A stretch of 32,079 nucleotides of DNA from Duncaniella muris. Its GTDB lineage: Bacteria > Bacteroidota > Bacteroidia > Bacteroidales > Muribaculaceae. The position numbers and the translations under genes were made by a program. The DNA lies in contig NZ_PUEC01000032.1 of the NCBI RefSeq assembly GCF_003024805.1, positions 1 to 32,079 of the forward strand. Reading direction: 5' to 3'. This document shows positions 15,639 through 23,991 of the stretch, one piece after another. The notes below the pieces were generated by a model. That model made no database searches and was not told the origin of the DNA. It saw nothing but the letters and a program-made list of their open reading frames with translations. Within the stretch, counting starts at the first letter, position 1. Each line of letters begins with the position of its first letter.

Positions 15639-15646
15639 TAATTCTC

Positions 15647-16771
15647 ATGAATCCCCCCAAGGCAAGAATAAGCCTGAAATACAAAGAGATAGACGGAGGA
15701 CGTAAGTCCCTCTATCTTGACTATTACAGTAACGGAAAACGTATCCGCGAAAGCCTGAGGTTGTATTTGTTACCCGAGACAAGCCGTAAAGCGAAAGGTG
15801 AGAACAAGGCTGTGATGCAAAAGGCGATGGAGATTCAACATCGCAGAATGGATGAGCTGACCGCTTCGGAGAAAGAAGTAGAGATAGAGACTTCTTTGCC
15901 GGATGTTCCACTTGCAAAGGCAATCAAAGAATATCATACCTTTATACTGGGTCGTGGTGATAAATCCACCGCAGGCAATATTATGGGAATGTCCCGAGCT
16001 GTGACAGCATATCGTGGCGAGGATGTTATGCTGTCCGATGTAGATGTCTCTTACTGCGATGGTTTGGTTGATTTTCTCCGATATGACTATCACAGCGTAC
16101 ACGGCAAAATGAAAATGACAACTGCAAGGTCATATATCTATCTTTTCAGCGGAGCATTGAATATGGCTGTTGAAAAGGGTTATATCTCCCGAAATCCTCT
16201 GTTTTTCGTAAAAATCCATGACCGTATAACACGTGAGCGTCCTCAGAAGCAATTTCTTTCGGTCGAGGAAGTCAGACTGTTGATGGAAACACAGTGTCCT
16301 GTCATATCGCGTCCGCAGGTCAAACAGGCTTATCTTTTCTCCATTTTTACAGGGTTAATCGCATACGACATTGTAAATCTGAAATGGAAAGACCTGAAGA
16401 CTTCCCCGGATGGAAAGTTATCTGTATGGTGCAGCTCCCGTAAGATATTCATTCCCCTTTCGTCTAATGCTTTACGATGGCTACCTGATACTACCAACCA
16501 CCGGGGGTTGATTTTCAAAGGATTGCCGAAAGATACGGAAATAAACAATATATTGAAACTATGGCAGAGGAAAGCCGGGATTGAGAAACGCTTGAATTTT
16601 TCTCTGGCGAGAAACACATTCGCGTTCCTAATACTTTACACCGGGGCTGAGGTTGCCACCTTCTGTTCCCTTATGGGTATTTCGTCAAAAACGGCGAAAT
16701 CCTATCTCGTCATGGTTGACCACCAACCTGCATCAATGGATGAAAAACTGAAATGTCTGCAACTTGATTAA
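15647..16771 (+). CDS. Tyrosine recombinase homologue with degenerate active site
   Basis: This 374-residue protein has the full phage-integrase layout: an arm-type DNA-binding domain (about 8-45, LKYKEIDGGRKSLYLDYYS), a SAM-like core-binding domain (about 100-205) and a catalytic-fold domain (about 215-370). Several catalytic residues are lost: the box I Arg is Ile238 (TGLIAYDI), the His of HxxR is Ser319 (SLAR, Arg322 kept), the following His is Asn323, and the LGH His is Ile345 (MGI). The nucleophile Tyr353 remains. It is unlikely to recombine DNA alone. The intact partner begins 12 bp downstream, so it may act as a DNA-binding subunit or regulator of the pair. Confidence 0.85.
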   Translation: MNPPKARISLKYKEIDGGRKSLYLDYYSNGKRIRESLRLYLLPETSRKAKGENKAVMQKAMEIQHRRMDELTASEKEVEIETSLPDVPLAKAIKEYHTFILGRGDKSTAGNIMGMSRAVTAYRGEDVMLSDVDVSYCDGLVDFLRYDYHSVHGKMKMTTARSYIYLFSGALNMAVEKGYISRNPLFFVKIHDRITRERPQKQFLSVEEVRLLMETQCPVISRPQVKQAYLFSIFTGLIAYDIVNLKWKDLKTSPDGKLSVWCSSRKIFIPLSSNALRWLPDTTNHRGLIFKGLPKDTEINNILKLWQRKAGIEKRLNFSLARNTFAFLILYTGAEVATFCSLMGISSKTAKSYLVMVDHQPASMDEKLKCLQLD

Positions 16772-16783
16772 ATCCCCCTTATT

Positions 16784-17935
16784 ATGGCACGACCCAAGAA
16801 ATCAGTAAAGGCTAAGGAGCCTGTAAGAATCCGCTTCAAGGAATTGAAGAACGGCAACAAGTCAATCTATCTTGATATATACCGCGACGGCAAACGCACA
16901 TACGAGTTTCTAAAACTCTACATCGTGCCTGAACTTGATCCTGCAAGCCGGGCATTGAACGAGCATAATCTCGCACTTGCCAACAAGGTGAAGGCTGACC
17001 GCATCATACAGCTAACCAACAATGAGAAAGGCGTTACAAACTCAATGCTTCACTCACGGTTGAAACTGATTGACCTTATCAATATGTATGAGCAATGGAT
17101 TAAGGACAACGGCAAGAGTATGGGTCCGTCGGGACTGGCAAGCCTGAGGAAAGCAGTGACGCAGTTCCGTGGGGATGGCGTGACCTTAAAGCAGATTGAT
17201 AAGACCTACTGCATCGAGTTTATCAACTATCTCCGGAATGACTATAAGTCTCGGATGAAAAGACCGCTTTCCACCAACAGCATAGCGTCATATTCCGCTG
17301 CTCTAAGCGCAACTTTCAACTGGGCTGTGCGACATGATTATATCAAGGAGAACCCTTTTGACAAACTTTCCTCCAACGACCGCGTGTATCATGTCGAGAG
17401 TCAGCGCGACTATCTGGAGATTGACGAGCTGAAACGCTTGATCGCCACAGAGTGCCCCACTCGTCAGTCCGTCAAACAGGCATTTCTGTTTTCATGTTAT
17501 TGCGGACTCCGTACAAGCGACATCCGCGCACTCCGATGGGGGCAGATCCATAAGGACGGCGACCAGTGGCGCGTGTCGGTTGTGATGAAGAAAACTGCCA
17601 CACCGATTTATCTCCCCCTTTCGTCACAGGCTATGAAGTGGCTGCCGGAGCGTGGCGATGCCTCAGATGATGACAAGGTTTTCAGTCTGCCTACGACAAG
17701 CCGTGTCAGCATTATTCTTGGCAACTGGGCGAAAGCAGCCAATGTGAAGAAAGAAATCACTTTCCACGTGAGCCGTCATACCTTCGCTACCCTTATGTTG
17801 ACGCTTGATGTAGACCTTTACACAACGAGCAAGCTGTTAGGTCACAAGAATATAGCCACCACGCAGATATATGCAAAAATCATCGATCAGAAGAAAGATG
17901 ATGCGGTTAATCGTGTGGACGAGATTTTCAAATAA
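16784..17935 (+). CDS. Tyrosine recombinase/integrase, intact active site
   Basis: The gene encodes 383 residues, 12 bp after its degenerate partner. The layout is an arm-type domain (about 14-50), a SAM-like domain (about 85-200) and a catalytic domain. All key residues are present: Arg243 (CGLRTSDI), His328 and Arg331 (HVSRHTFATL), His354 (LLGHKN) and nucleophile Tyr363 (TTQIYAKI). It should cut and rejoin DNA by a 3'-phosphotyrosine link. It may be the integrase of the conjugative element or of a separate island that carries the B12 genes. The end lies only 33 bp from the convergent DUF2284 gene. Confidence 0.92.
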   Translation: MARPKKSVKAKEPVRIRFKELKNGNKSIYLDIYRDGKRTYEFLKLYIVPELDPASRALNEHNLALANKVKADRIIQLTNNEKGVTNSMLHSRLKLIDLINMYEQWIKDNGKSMGPSGLASLRKAVTQFRGDGVTLKQIDKTYCIEFINYLRNDYKSRMKRPLSTNSIASYSAALSATFNWAVRHDYIKENPFDKLSSNDRVYHVESQRDYLEIDELKRLIATECPTRQSVKQAFLFSCYCGLRTSDIRALRWGQIHKDGDQWRVSVVMKKTATPIYLPLSSQAMKWLPERGDASDDDKVFSLPTTSRVSIILGNWAKAANVKKEITFHVSRHTFATLMLTLDVDLYTTSKLLGHKNIATTQIYAKIIDQKKDDAVNRVDEIFK

Positions 17936-17968
17936 TTGAAAGCGATTCTTACCCATTTTGAATTGCCG

Positions 17969-18544
17969 CTATATTTTTAATTTGTTTTTACAAATATTCT
18001 CAGTGTTATGAAATAAACCGCAGATGAGCGTTAGATATTCAGGTAGATTACCGTCATTACTCCATAGCAATGGGAAACCGAATAGCTCAGATGCAGTTTT
18101 TCCGAGATCGAAGCCGTATGATTCAAGAGAGGGTCTCACCAATTCCGGATGCCGGCACGGTTGATTGTCAAGCCTTGAACAAGTACCTTCGGGACAATAA
18201 AGGCAGCTTCCGGCGTAAGCAAATGCCTTTCCTCTGTAAGTGATTTCCATATCCCGCAATTTCTTTTCGATACGTAGTCGTTCCGGGCGAAAGAATCGGT
18301 TTACTTCCGAGAAAGGGATTTTCTTTTCATCGGGAATAATCTTGGTGGCTACTAAAAACAGATTGGCGTATTGACGCAGTTCCGCCATCGTATCATGCGA
18401 AAACGGAGGACAGACCCACACCTTACCATAATTCCGGCATTCTTTGCAATACTTTATGAAACACTCGGAATTACTGAATCTACGTATGTATTCTTCTGTA
18501 GATATGGTAGCTGTAAAATCTTGTACCTGGTATGTAAATGTCAT
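17969..18544 (-). CDS. Cysteine-rich DUF2284 predicted metal-binding protein
   Basis: The gene encodes about 191 residues from the ATG in an ATGA overlap with btuD, preceded by GGAAG; an ATG at 18559 would add five residues. It has two Cys clusters: C28, C33, C36 and C45 (ECFIKYCKECRNYGKVWVC) and a second set near 105-125 (SCLYCPEGTCSRLDNQPC), with CPPFSHD and CRHPELVRPS segments typical of DUF2284. Such proteins are predicted to bind metal or an Fe-S cluster. As the last gene of the riboswitch-controlled operon it may act on imported corrinoid in the cytoplasm, for example in reduction or handling; that is inference. The C-terminal few residues lie at the element boundary. Confidence 0.8.
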   Translation of the reverse strand: MTFTYQVQDFTATISTEEYIRRFSNSECFIKYCKECRNYGKVWVCPPFSHDTMAELRQYANLFLVATKIIPDEKKIPFSEVNRFFRPERLRIEKKLRDMEITYRGKAFAYAGSCLYCPEGTCSRLDNQPCRHPELVRPSLESYGFDLGKTASELFGFPLLWSNDGNLPEYLTLICGLFHNTENICKNKLKI

Positions 18545-19293
18545 TTTCTGTTCTTCCATAACAATTCTTCAAAGCTCAAATCCGGAGACGAGAATAATCT
18601 TTGTATATGCCCGCTTTTCACCATTTCCGTTACTGAAAGATGATGAAGCGCACCATTATCCACCAGTGCGATACTGTCACACATACGAAGTGCCACATCC
18701 AGTTCATGAGTTGAGAACAGGACACATTTAGCTTTTTCGTGTGCAAGTGTGCGAAGAAGCGAGACGAGTTCATAGCGGTTGGGCATATCGAGGAAGGAGG
18801 TGGGTTCGTCAAGAAGCATTACCGGTGTGTCCTGCGCCAAAGCCCGTGCGATCATAATACGCTGGCATTCTCCGTCGCTCATGGTATCCATTGTACGCCC
18901 GGCATAACCCTCCATCCCTACCAAGCGAATGGCATCCGACACAATGTGTATGTCGATATCCTGCATCCTGCCTATCCAGTTGGTGTACGGGGAGCGACCG
19001 ATGGCTACGACATCCTCACAGCGCAGATTGGGAATCCGTGTGCGTTCCGTGGTTACAAACGCGAGAGACCTGGCGAGTCTGTCGGGAGTGAGTGAACGTA
19101 TATCCTTGCCGTCAAGTATTATATCTCCCGAATATTGTCTGTTCAATCCGGCAATGGCTCTCAGAAGGGTCGATTTGCCTGAACCGTTGCGTCCGATAAG
19201 AGCGGTCAGTTGTCCTTTGCCGAAAGACGTATTCACCTTGTCGAGCAGGACACGGGAGCCGAAGCCTATTGAGAAATCCTTGAGATGTATCAT
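18541..19293 (-). CDS. btuD: BtuD-like cobalamin ABC transporter ATPase
   Basis: The gene encodes 250 residues from ATG 19293, which overlaps the btuC stop (ATGA). It has Walker A GRNGSGKST (34-42), a signature MSDGECQR (variant of LSGGQ), Walker B VMLLDEPTSFLD and an H-loop FSTHELD. It is of the FecE/BtuD class that drives vitamin B12 or siderophore import with a FecCD permease. Location in a cobalamin-riboswitch operon decides for corrinoids. The stop overlaps the DUF2284 start by 4 bp. Confidence 0.9.
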   Translation of the reverse strand: MIHLKDFSIGFGSRVLLDKVNTSFGKGQLTALIGRNGSGKSTLLRAIAGLNRQYSGDIILDGKDIRSLTPDRLARSLAFVTTERTRIPNLRCEDVVAIGRSPYTNWIGRMQDIDIHIVSDAIRLVGMEGYAGRTMDTMSDGECQRIMIARALAQDTPVMLLDEPTSFLDMPNRYELVSLLRTLAHEKAKCVLFSTHELDVALRMCDSIALVDNGALHHLSVTEMVKSGHIQRLFSSPDLSFEELLWKNRK

Positions 19294-20291
19294 GCGGTAA
19301 CGGATTTGTTGCGAAGCACCACCCATACTACCACGGGGATACCGAGCAGTGCGGTAATAGCATTGACAGGCAGTGTGAATAACTTGGAAACGAGGTCGCA
19401 GAGCAGCAGGACGGACGCGCCGGTAAGAACCGTCCCGGGAATGAGGATACGATGGTCACTGTTGTCAAAGAGCATCCTTGTGACGTGTGGCATAGCGAGA
19501 CCGATAAAGCCGATGGGGCCGCAGAAGGCAGTGACCATTCCTGCAAGCAATGTCGTTGAGAGGAACAGAAGTCCACGGGAGCGCCGGATATTCAGTCCCA
19601 TAGTGACGGCATATTCCTCACCGAAAAGGAGCAGGTTGAGCGGTTTGATGGTTATAACCGCCATAGCCAGTCCAATCATCACAGCCGGGACAAGGACATA
19701 AAGCTGGGATAGGGTGACATCACCGAGCGAACCCATAGTCCAGATGACAAAAGCCTTTAGTGATTCTTCCTTGCTGAGATACTGCAGAATCTGTACTATC
19801 GCACCGACCCCCGACGAGAACATCATGCCGAGAATGAGGATCACCATAATATCCTTGATGCGGTGTCCAACGGCAGCGATAACGATGAGAACAGCCGCAG
19901 CCCCGATCCATGCGGCTCCGGCAATGCCAAGTGAGGCAAAGGAAGCCGAAAGACCGAATAGAGGCGCACCAAGAATGAAAAGAGCCACGCCGAGACTTGC
20001 GCCTGAGCTTATGCCAAGGACGTATGGCCCTGCAAGTGGATTCCGGAAAAGAGTCTGCATCTGAAGTCCGCTCACTGACAGAGCAGCCCCGGCAAGTAAA
20101 GCGACAACCGCCTTTATAAGACGAATGTTGAGAATGATTTTTGCCGTTGTCCGGGGACAATCTCCACCGGTGAGAGCAGCCCACACATCGTGCAGGGGCA
20201 CAGCGACAGCCCCCACGGACAGATCCAGCATGAACAGGAAGAGCGTGAGGGCAGCCAAAACAATGAAAAGAAACAATGCTCTTGTCCGCAT
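19290..20291 (-). CDS. btuC: BtuC-like cobalamin ABC transporter permease (FecCD family)
   Basis: The gene encodes 333 residues, all of the FecCD/BtuC type: about ten hydrophobic helices, the family segments GLQMQTLFRNPLAGPYVLGI and CGPIGFIGLAMPHVTRML, and a C-terminal helix ending in VVVWVVLRNK. It forms the inner-membrane channel with BtuD and receives substrate from BtuF, whose gene lies 11 bp upstream. The length is usual for the family. Confidence 0.92.
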   Translation of the reverse strand: MRTRALFLFIVLAALTLFLFMLDLSVGAVAVPLHDVWAALTGGDCPRTTAKIILNIRLIKAVVALLAGAALSVSGLQMQTLFRNPLAGPYVLGISSGASLGVALFILGAPLFGLSASFASLGIAGAAWIGAAAVLIVIAAVGHRIKDIMVILILGMMFSSGVGAIVQILQYLSKEESLKAFVIWTMGSLGDVTLSQLYVLVPAVMIGLAMAVITIKPLNLLLFGEEYAVTMGLNIRRSRGLLFLSTTLLAGMVTAFCGPIGFIGLAMPHVTRMLFDNSDHRILIPGTVLTGASVLLLCDLVSKLFTLPVNAITALLGIPVVVWVVLRNKSVTA

Positions 20292-20302
20292 TTCCGTAAT
20301 TT

Positions 20303-21445
20303 CTATTTCAGTTGCTTGTAATAGACGAAATCTTCTTCTACGAGTTCGGGATGGAAGATTTTTACAAGATCGCGCAGTAGTATATCGGGATTGACAACAG
20401 CAGATTCGTAATAGTCATTACCACCCGCAGCATTTGTCTTCAGATTGTTGTTCCAGACAGAGCCGTTACGGAAGCATCGGGTGTCTGAGAACTTCGGGCA
20501 TGATGTCCTGAGTTCATCGAGTGTGTTTGCCATACCTACATTGAGCCACATATCCGCCTCGGAAGTCAGCTTATACGCTTCTTCAAGGTCAATAGGCAGT
20601 GAAGCATGCCCGGTATTCTTCTTATAAATGTAGTCACCTCCGGCATCCTTGACAAGCCGGGCCACATAGCTTTCGGTGGAAGGCATGAACCAGGAATCTC
20701 CATAGGGTGTGTTGAGCATCACGGAGGGAGCATCGAGCACGGTATCGGCGACTCTCTTTTTAAGGTCATTGTACCTGACAGGGATGCCGGCAAAAACCTG
20801 TTCGCCGGCGTTACGTTTTCCGACAACCTCGGAAAGAGCTACCATCCATTCGGCTTTGCCGAGCGGTGATTCCTCGAGATAGTCACCGACGTACATAAAC
20901 GGTATTCCCAGTTCGTTGAGTTTCCCTTCCATCGAGCTTGCACCGTTCACTCCGTAGAGTAGGACAAGATCCGGGTCGAGGGAAATGAGCAATTCGTAAT
21001 TGATGTTCCCTTCATAGCCTACGTCACCGATACTGTCACGGTTAGCGGAGATAACCGGATTGGAAATATAGTCGATGCCGGAAACACCTACCACACGCCC
21101 GTCTTCGCCGACAGCATCGAGCATGGCTATATGAGTGGATGACATAGCCACAATACGCGAAGCATCACCCTCGAGTACCTGACCTGTGAATCCTTCGGGA
21201 GCAGACTCACCGCCTCTTGCTATGAAGAGCTGAGTGGTTATGCTGTCCGCACCCTGCCACGGATTGGTGACAGTAATGATGGAGCTTTCATATCCGTCCG
21301 CACCCTTGATACTGAAGCCGGAGGCATATTCCGGTATATAGAGCTGATTGCTGAATTTGCTGAGCGAAGCTGCCTTTTTACCATTGCAAGCCACCAACAG
21401 GACGATGAGAAGGCACAGACCGAGGAAAGATTTACACTTTTGCAT
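20303..21445 (-). CDS. btuF: BtuF-like corrinoid-binding lipoprotein
   Basis: This 380-residue periplasmic substrate-binding protein of the TroA/BtuF fold has lipobox LLVAC with Cys20, two alpha/beta lobes and the family features SRIVAMSSTHIAMLDAVG (about 91-108) and LLISLDPDLVLLYGVNG. No acidic residues follow the lipid Cys (CNGKKAAS), unlike the surface lipoproteins of this operon, so it should stay on the periplasmic side and pass corrinoid from BtuB to BtuCD. It is longer than E. coli BtuF, as is common in Bacteroidetes. The gene starts 22 bp after btuB. Confidence 0.88.
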   Translation of the reverse strand: MQKCKSFLGLCLLIVLLVACNGKKAASLSKFSNQLYIPEYASGFSIKGADGYESSIITVTNPWQGADSITTQLFIARGGESAPEGFTGQVLEGDASRIVAMSSTHIAMLDAVGEDGRVVGVSGIDYISNPVISANRDSIGDVGYEGNINYELLISLDPDLVLLYGVNGASSMEGKLNELGIPFMYVGDYLEESPLGKAEWMVALSEVVGKRNAGEQVFAGIPVRYNDLKKRVADTVLDAPSVMLNTPYGDSWFMPSTESYVARLVKDAGGDYIYKKNTGHASLPIDLEEAYKLTSEADMWLNVGMANTLDELRTSCPKFSDTRCFRNGSVWNNNLKTNAAGGNDYYESAVVNPDILLRDLVKIFHPELVEEDFVYYKQLK

Positions 21446-21467
21446 ATTCTGATGATTTTTTGGTTTT

Positions 21468-23561
21468 TCAATAATTATCTGTTTTCAATTCTGTCTTTTT
21501 CTTTCCGAACTTCGGTGTTATTCCGACAAAGAACTCGAAATTGATGCCGGGCATGGGACGCGAGAGGACTGAGAGATAGTCCTCGTTGAAGAGATTGTTC
21601 ACAGCCAGTTTCAGCTGTAAATCGACAGGTTTGAACTTCAGCCCTTTTTCAAGGGATACGTTGCTCATGTAATACTTAGGGAGGTGCCCTGTGATAGTAT
21701 AGTCGTTGCTCGACATGGTGAATCTCTCTGAATAGTAAGCCCATTTATACAGGAAGCTCCATGACTTCCATGTAAGACGCCCCGTGAACGAAGCTGAGTG
21801 CTTGGGGACGTAAGGTAGCTGCTTGCCTACAGACTGGTCAGCAGGTGACATCTTCTCACCCTCGTTGATTGAGGGAGTCCATGAATATGATCCGTTCAGG
21901 TCGAAAATCCACCCCTTGAAAGGCTCGAAGGCGATATTCAGCTTTCCCTCGATGCCGTAGGCGTGTACCTTCTTGACGTTGCGTGGCGAGAAGAATCCTT
22001 TGGTTGTGGGAAGCCAGATGATCCAGTCGTCGATACGGCTGTCAAACCATGTGGCACTTCCACCCATCGACACCGGGAAGGGAGCTTTCCAACCCACATC
22101 GAATGAAGCACCGGCGTCATACGTCCACCCATGCTCGCTCTTCAGGTCAGGATTGCCGCCGGGGAGAAAATAGAGGTCGTTGAGCGTAGGGAACTTGTGG
22201 TTGCGTGATACGGACGCTTTCAGCATGACGTTTCCTTTCCTTGACAGAAGACCGTCGATGAAGAAAGCCGGGATTACGGGAGCCCAAGTTTCGCCAAACA
22301 TCTCCTGACGCAGTACGAGTGACAAGCCCAGCGGATTGATCGGCTGCCATTTAGCTGAAGCGGAACCGGATAGTTCAATACGACCCTTGTCGTAACCGAC
22401 AACGGCTTTGTCACCATCCTGAAGGATAATGTTCTTATCCTCGGAGCGGACGAAATGCTGATGTGCCGAAATATTAGCGGTAAAATACCATTTCCTTGTG
22501 GGATTATACTCACCCTCTGCCTGACCGTAGAAAGTGTTTACCCTGCTTCGTGAGCGTGTCATGGACGACCAGTTGTTTTCAGCTACCTCACGCTTGTAGT
22601 CATACGCCATCCATGTGTGGATATATCCCCCTTTTGCTGCAAATTTCCAGCCATCGCGCCGATGATCCCATGAGAGGACGCTGCGGAGGGTCTGTTCACG
22701 CTGACGGTTCTCGAAGTTGCGCTCGTTGCCGTAGTCGGTGGTGAGCATGGGCAGTTCGCGGTTGGAATTGATATACCAAGCGTTGAATCCGAAACGGTCA
22801 CCCTTGTTGGTGTCATAGTAAACCTCTTGCAGCGCATGGAAATCCTTGTAGGCACCGCTGCGATTGCGTTCGGTCGGGTGATACTGACCTATTATGTTCC
22901 TATCATCGTCGTAGATGTTCACCTTCTTGTCGTGGTTGATGTACTTGTAGTTGTTCGGTGAAGATGAATAGACAACACGGCTTGAAACGTGCCAGTGTTC
23001 ACTGCCGTATGTAAAACGGGCGAACTCGTCGAATGTGCTGAACGACCCCACACCCTGCACATATTGCAGATTGACACCTTCCGCCACATCGGGAATAGTG
23101 CCGAGTCTGACAAGACCGCCCAGACCTCCGCCTGTCTCATTGACCGATGACGTGCCGTGTAGCAGCGATGCCTGATCTATGAAGTAGGACGGAATGGTGG
23201 AGAAGTCGGTCATGCCGAGCATGGGGTTGTTGATGCGCATGCCGTTCCACGTCACCTGCGTATGGCTGGGGGAGGTTCCACGGAAGGCGACGGTGGAGAG
23301 TGTGGCTCGACCGTAGCTCTTGACGAAGACTGAAGAATTGAACGTGAGGATGTCAGCCATAGAGAGGGCGATGTTCTCTTTGAGGGCAATGGAATCGAAA
23401 GTTGTTTTCTGCACTCCGATATCCTTCATCGGGCGTTTGCCCCACACCACGACCTCACGCAGATTGTGCATTCTCTGTGAAGACTGTGCGTATGTTCCGG
23501 TGCACAATGCAAAATTCATAATGCACAGAAAAAAATATATGTATGACCGGTCTGTTCTCAT
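21468..23561 (-). CDS. btuB: BtuB-like TonB-dependent outer-membrane corrinoid receptor
   Basis: The gene encodes 697 residues. A signal peptide covers about residues 1-25 (ending in TGTYAQ). The plug domain follows (about 32-150, with REVVVWGKRP, SMADILTFNSSVFVKSYG, FRGTSPSHTQVTWNGMRIN and GGLGGLVRLGT). The rest is a 22-strand-type barrel ending in aromatic strands near NFEFFVGITPKF. It has no carboxypeptidase-like extension, unlike SusC proteins, which fits BtuB. Together with BtuG it should take corrinoids across the outer membrane using TonB. It lies 10 bp after the HUH protein gene. Confidence 0.9.
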   Translation of the reverse strand: MRTDRSYIYFFLCIMNFALCTGTYAQSSQRMHNLREVVVWGKRPMKDIGVQKTTFDSIALKENIALSMADILTFNSSVFVKSYGRATLSTVAFRGTSPSHTQVTWNGMRINNPMLGMTDFSTIPSYFIDQASLLHGTSSVNETGGGLGGLVRLGTIPDVAEGVNLQYVQGVGSFSTFDEFARFTYGSEHWHVSSRVVYSSSPNNYKYINHDKKVNIYDDDRNIIGQYHPTERNRSGAYKDFHALQEVYYDTNKGDRFGFNAWYINSNRELPMLTTDYGNERNFENRQREQTLRSVLSWDHRRDGWKFAAKGGYIHTWMAYDYKREVAENNWSSMTRSRSRVNTFYGQAEGEYNPTRKWYFTANISAHQHFVRSEDKNIILQDGDKAVVGYDKGRIELSGSASAKWQPINPLGLSLVLRQEMFGETWAPVIPAFFIDGLLSRKGNVMLKASVSRNHKFPTLNDLYFLPGGNPDLKSEHGWTYDAGASFDVGWKAPFPVSMGGSATWFDSRIDDWIIWLPTTKGFFSPRNVKKVHAYGIEGKLNIAFEPFKGWIFDLNGSYSWTPSINEGEKMSPADQSVGKQLPYVPKHSASFTGRLTWKSWSFLYKWAYYSERFTMSSNDYTITGHLPKYYMSNVSLEKGLKFKPVDLQLKLAVNNLFNEDYLSVLSRPMPGINFEFFVGITPKFGKKKTELKTDNY

Positions 23562-23571
23562 AATTGGCGGC

Positions 23572-23991
23572 TTAAAAAAGATTATAGTTCATGAACTGAC
23601 GTTTCTCCTGCATCCAGCTCATTTCAGAGTGTATGGTATCCTGCTGTTCAATGTAATCGGCCCAGAATGGCAGTCGGTCACGTTCAACAATAAAGGATAG
23701 ACAGCCTTTGAGCCATCCTCCAAATCTTTCCATATCCAGAATTCCGGCAGCCCTGAAACAACTGATATTTTTGATTTTCTCAATCAGCTTCTTCACGTTT
23801 TTGCGGAGCGGGATTTCTGTAAGGATATGGACGTGGTTCATATCTCCTCCGACGGCATAAACCGGGCAGTGGCGGTTGCTGAAGAGAAGTGCGATGGCAT
23901 CAAAAAATTCATCCCTGTGGAGAGGCGGTATCGCCACTCCAAAGTCTCTTGTCTGAAAAATCAGATGATATATGTTTCCTGACGCCTCCAT
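23572..23991 (-). CDS. HUH (Y1, RAYT-like) transposase-family protein within the btu operon
   Basis: The gene encodes 139 residues. The IS200/REP-associated transposase features are present: the HUH motif H53-V-H55 in GGDMNHVHILTEIPL, and the C-terminal helix with the candidate nucleophile Tyr113 in YIEQQDTIHSEMSW, matching the RAYT pattern Y-I-x-x-Q. The start (ATG 23991) shares one base with the btuG stop and btuB starts 10 bp after its stop, so it is co-transcribed and coupled. No insertion-sequence ends or partner genes are visible around it. It is either a domesticated DNA-processing protein or a very clean insertion. Any role in B12 uptake is unknown. Confidence 0.8.
   Translation of the reverse strand: MEASGNIYHLIFQTRDFGVAIPPLHRDEFFDAIALLFSNRHCPVYAVGGDMNHVHILTEIPLRKNVKKLIEKIKNISCFRAAGILDMERFGGWLKGCLSFIVERDRLPFWADYIEQQDTIHSEMSWMQEKRQFMNYNLF

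Noticed and set aside
17936-18000. Terminator or attachment repeat between the recombinase and the DUF2284 gene
   Set aside because: Only a weak TTTGT/ACAAA pair is present, and no repeat matching the traK junction could be found here.
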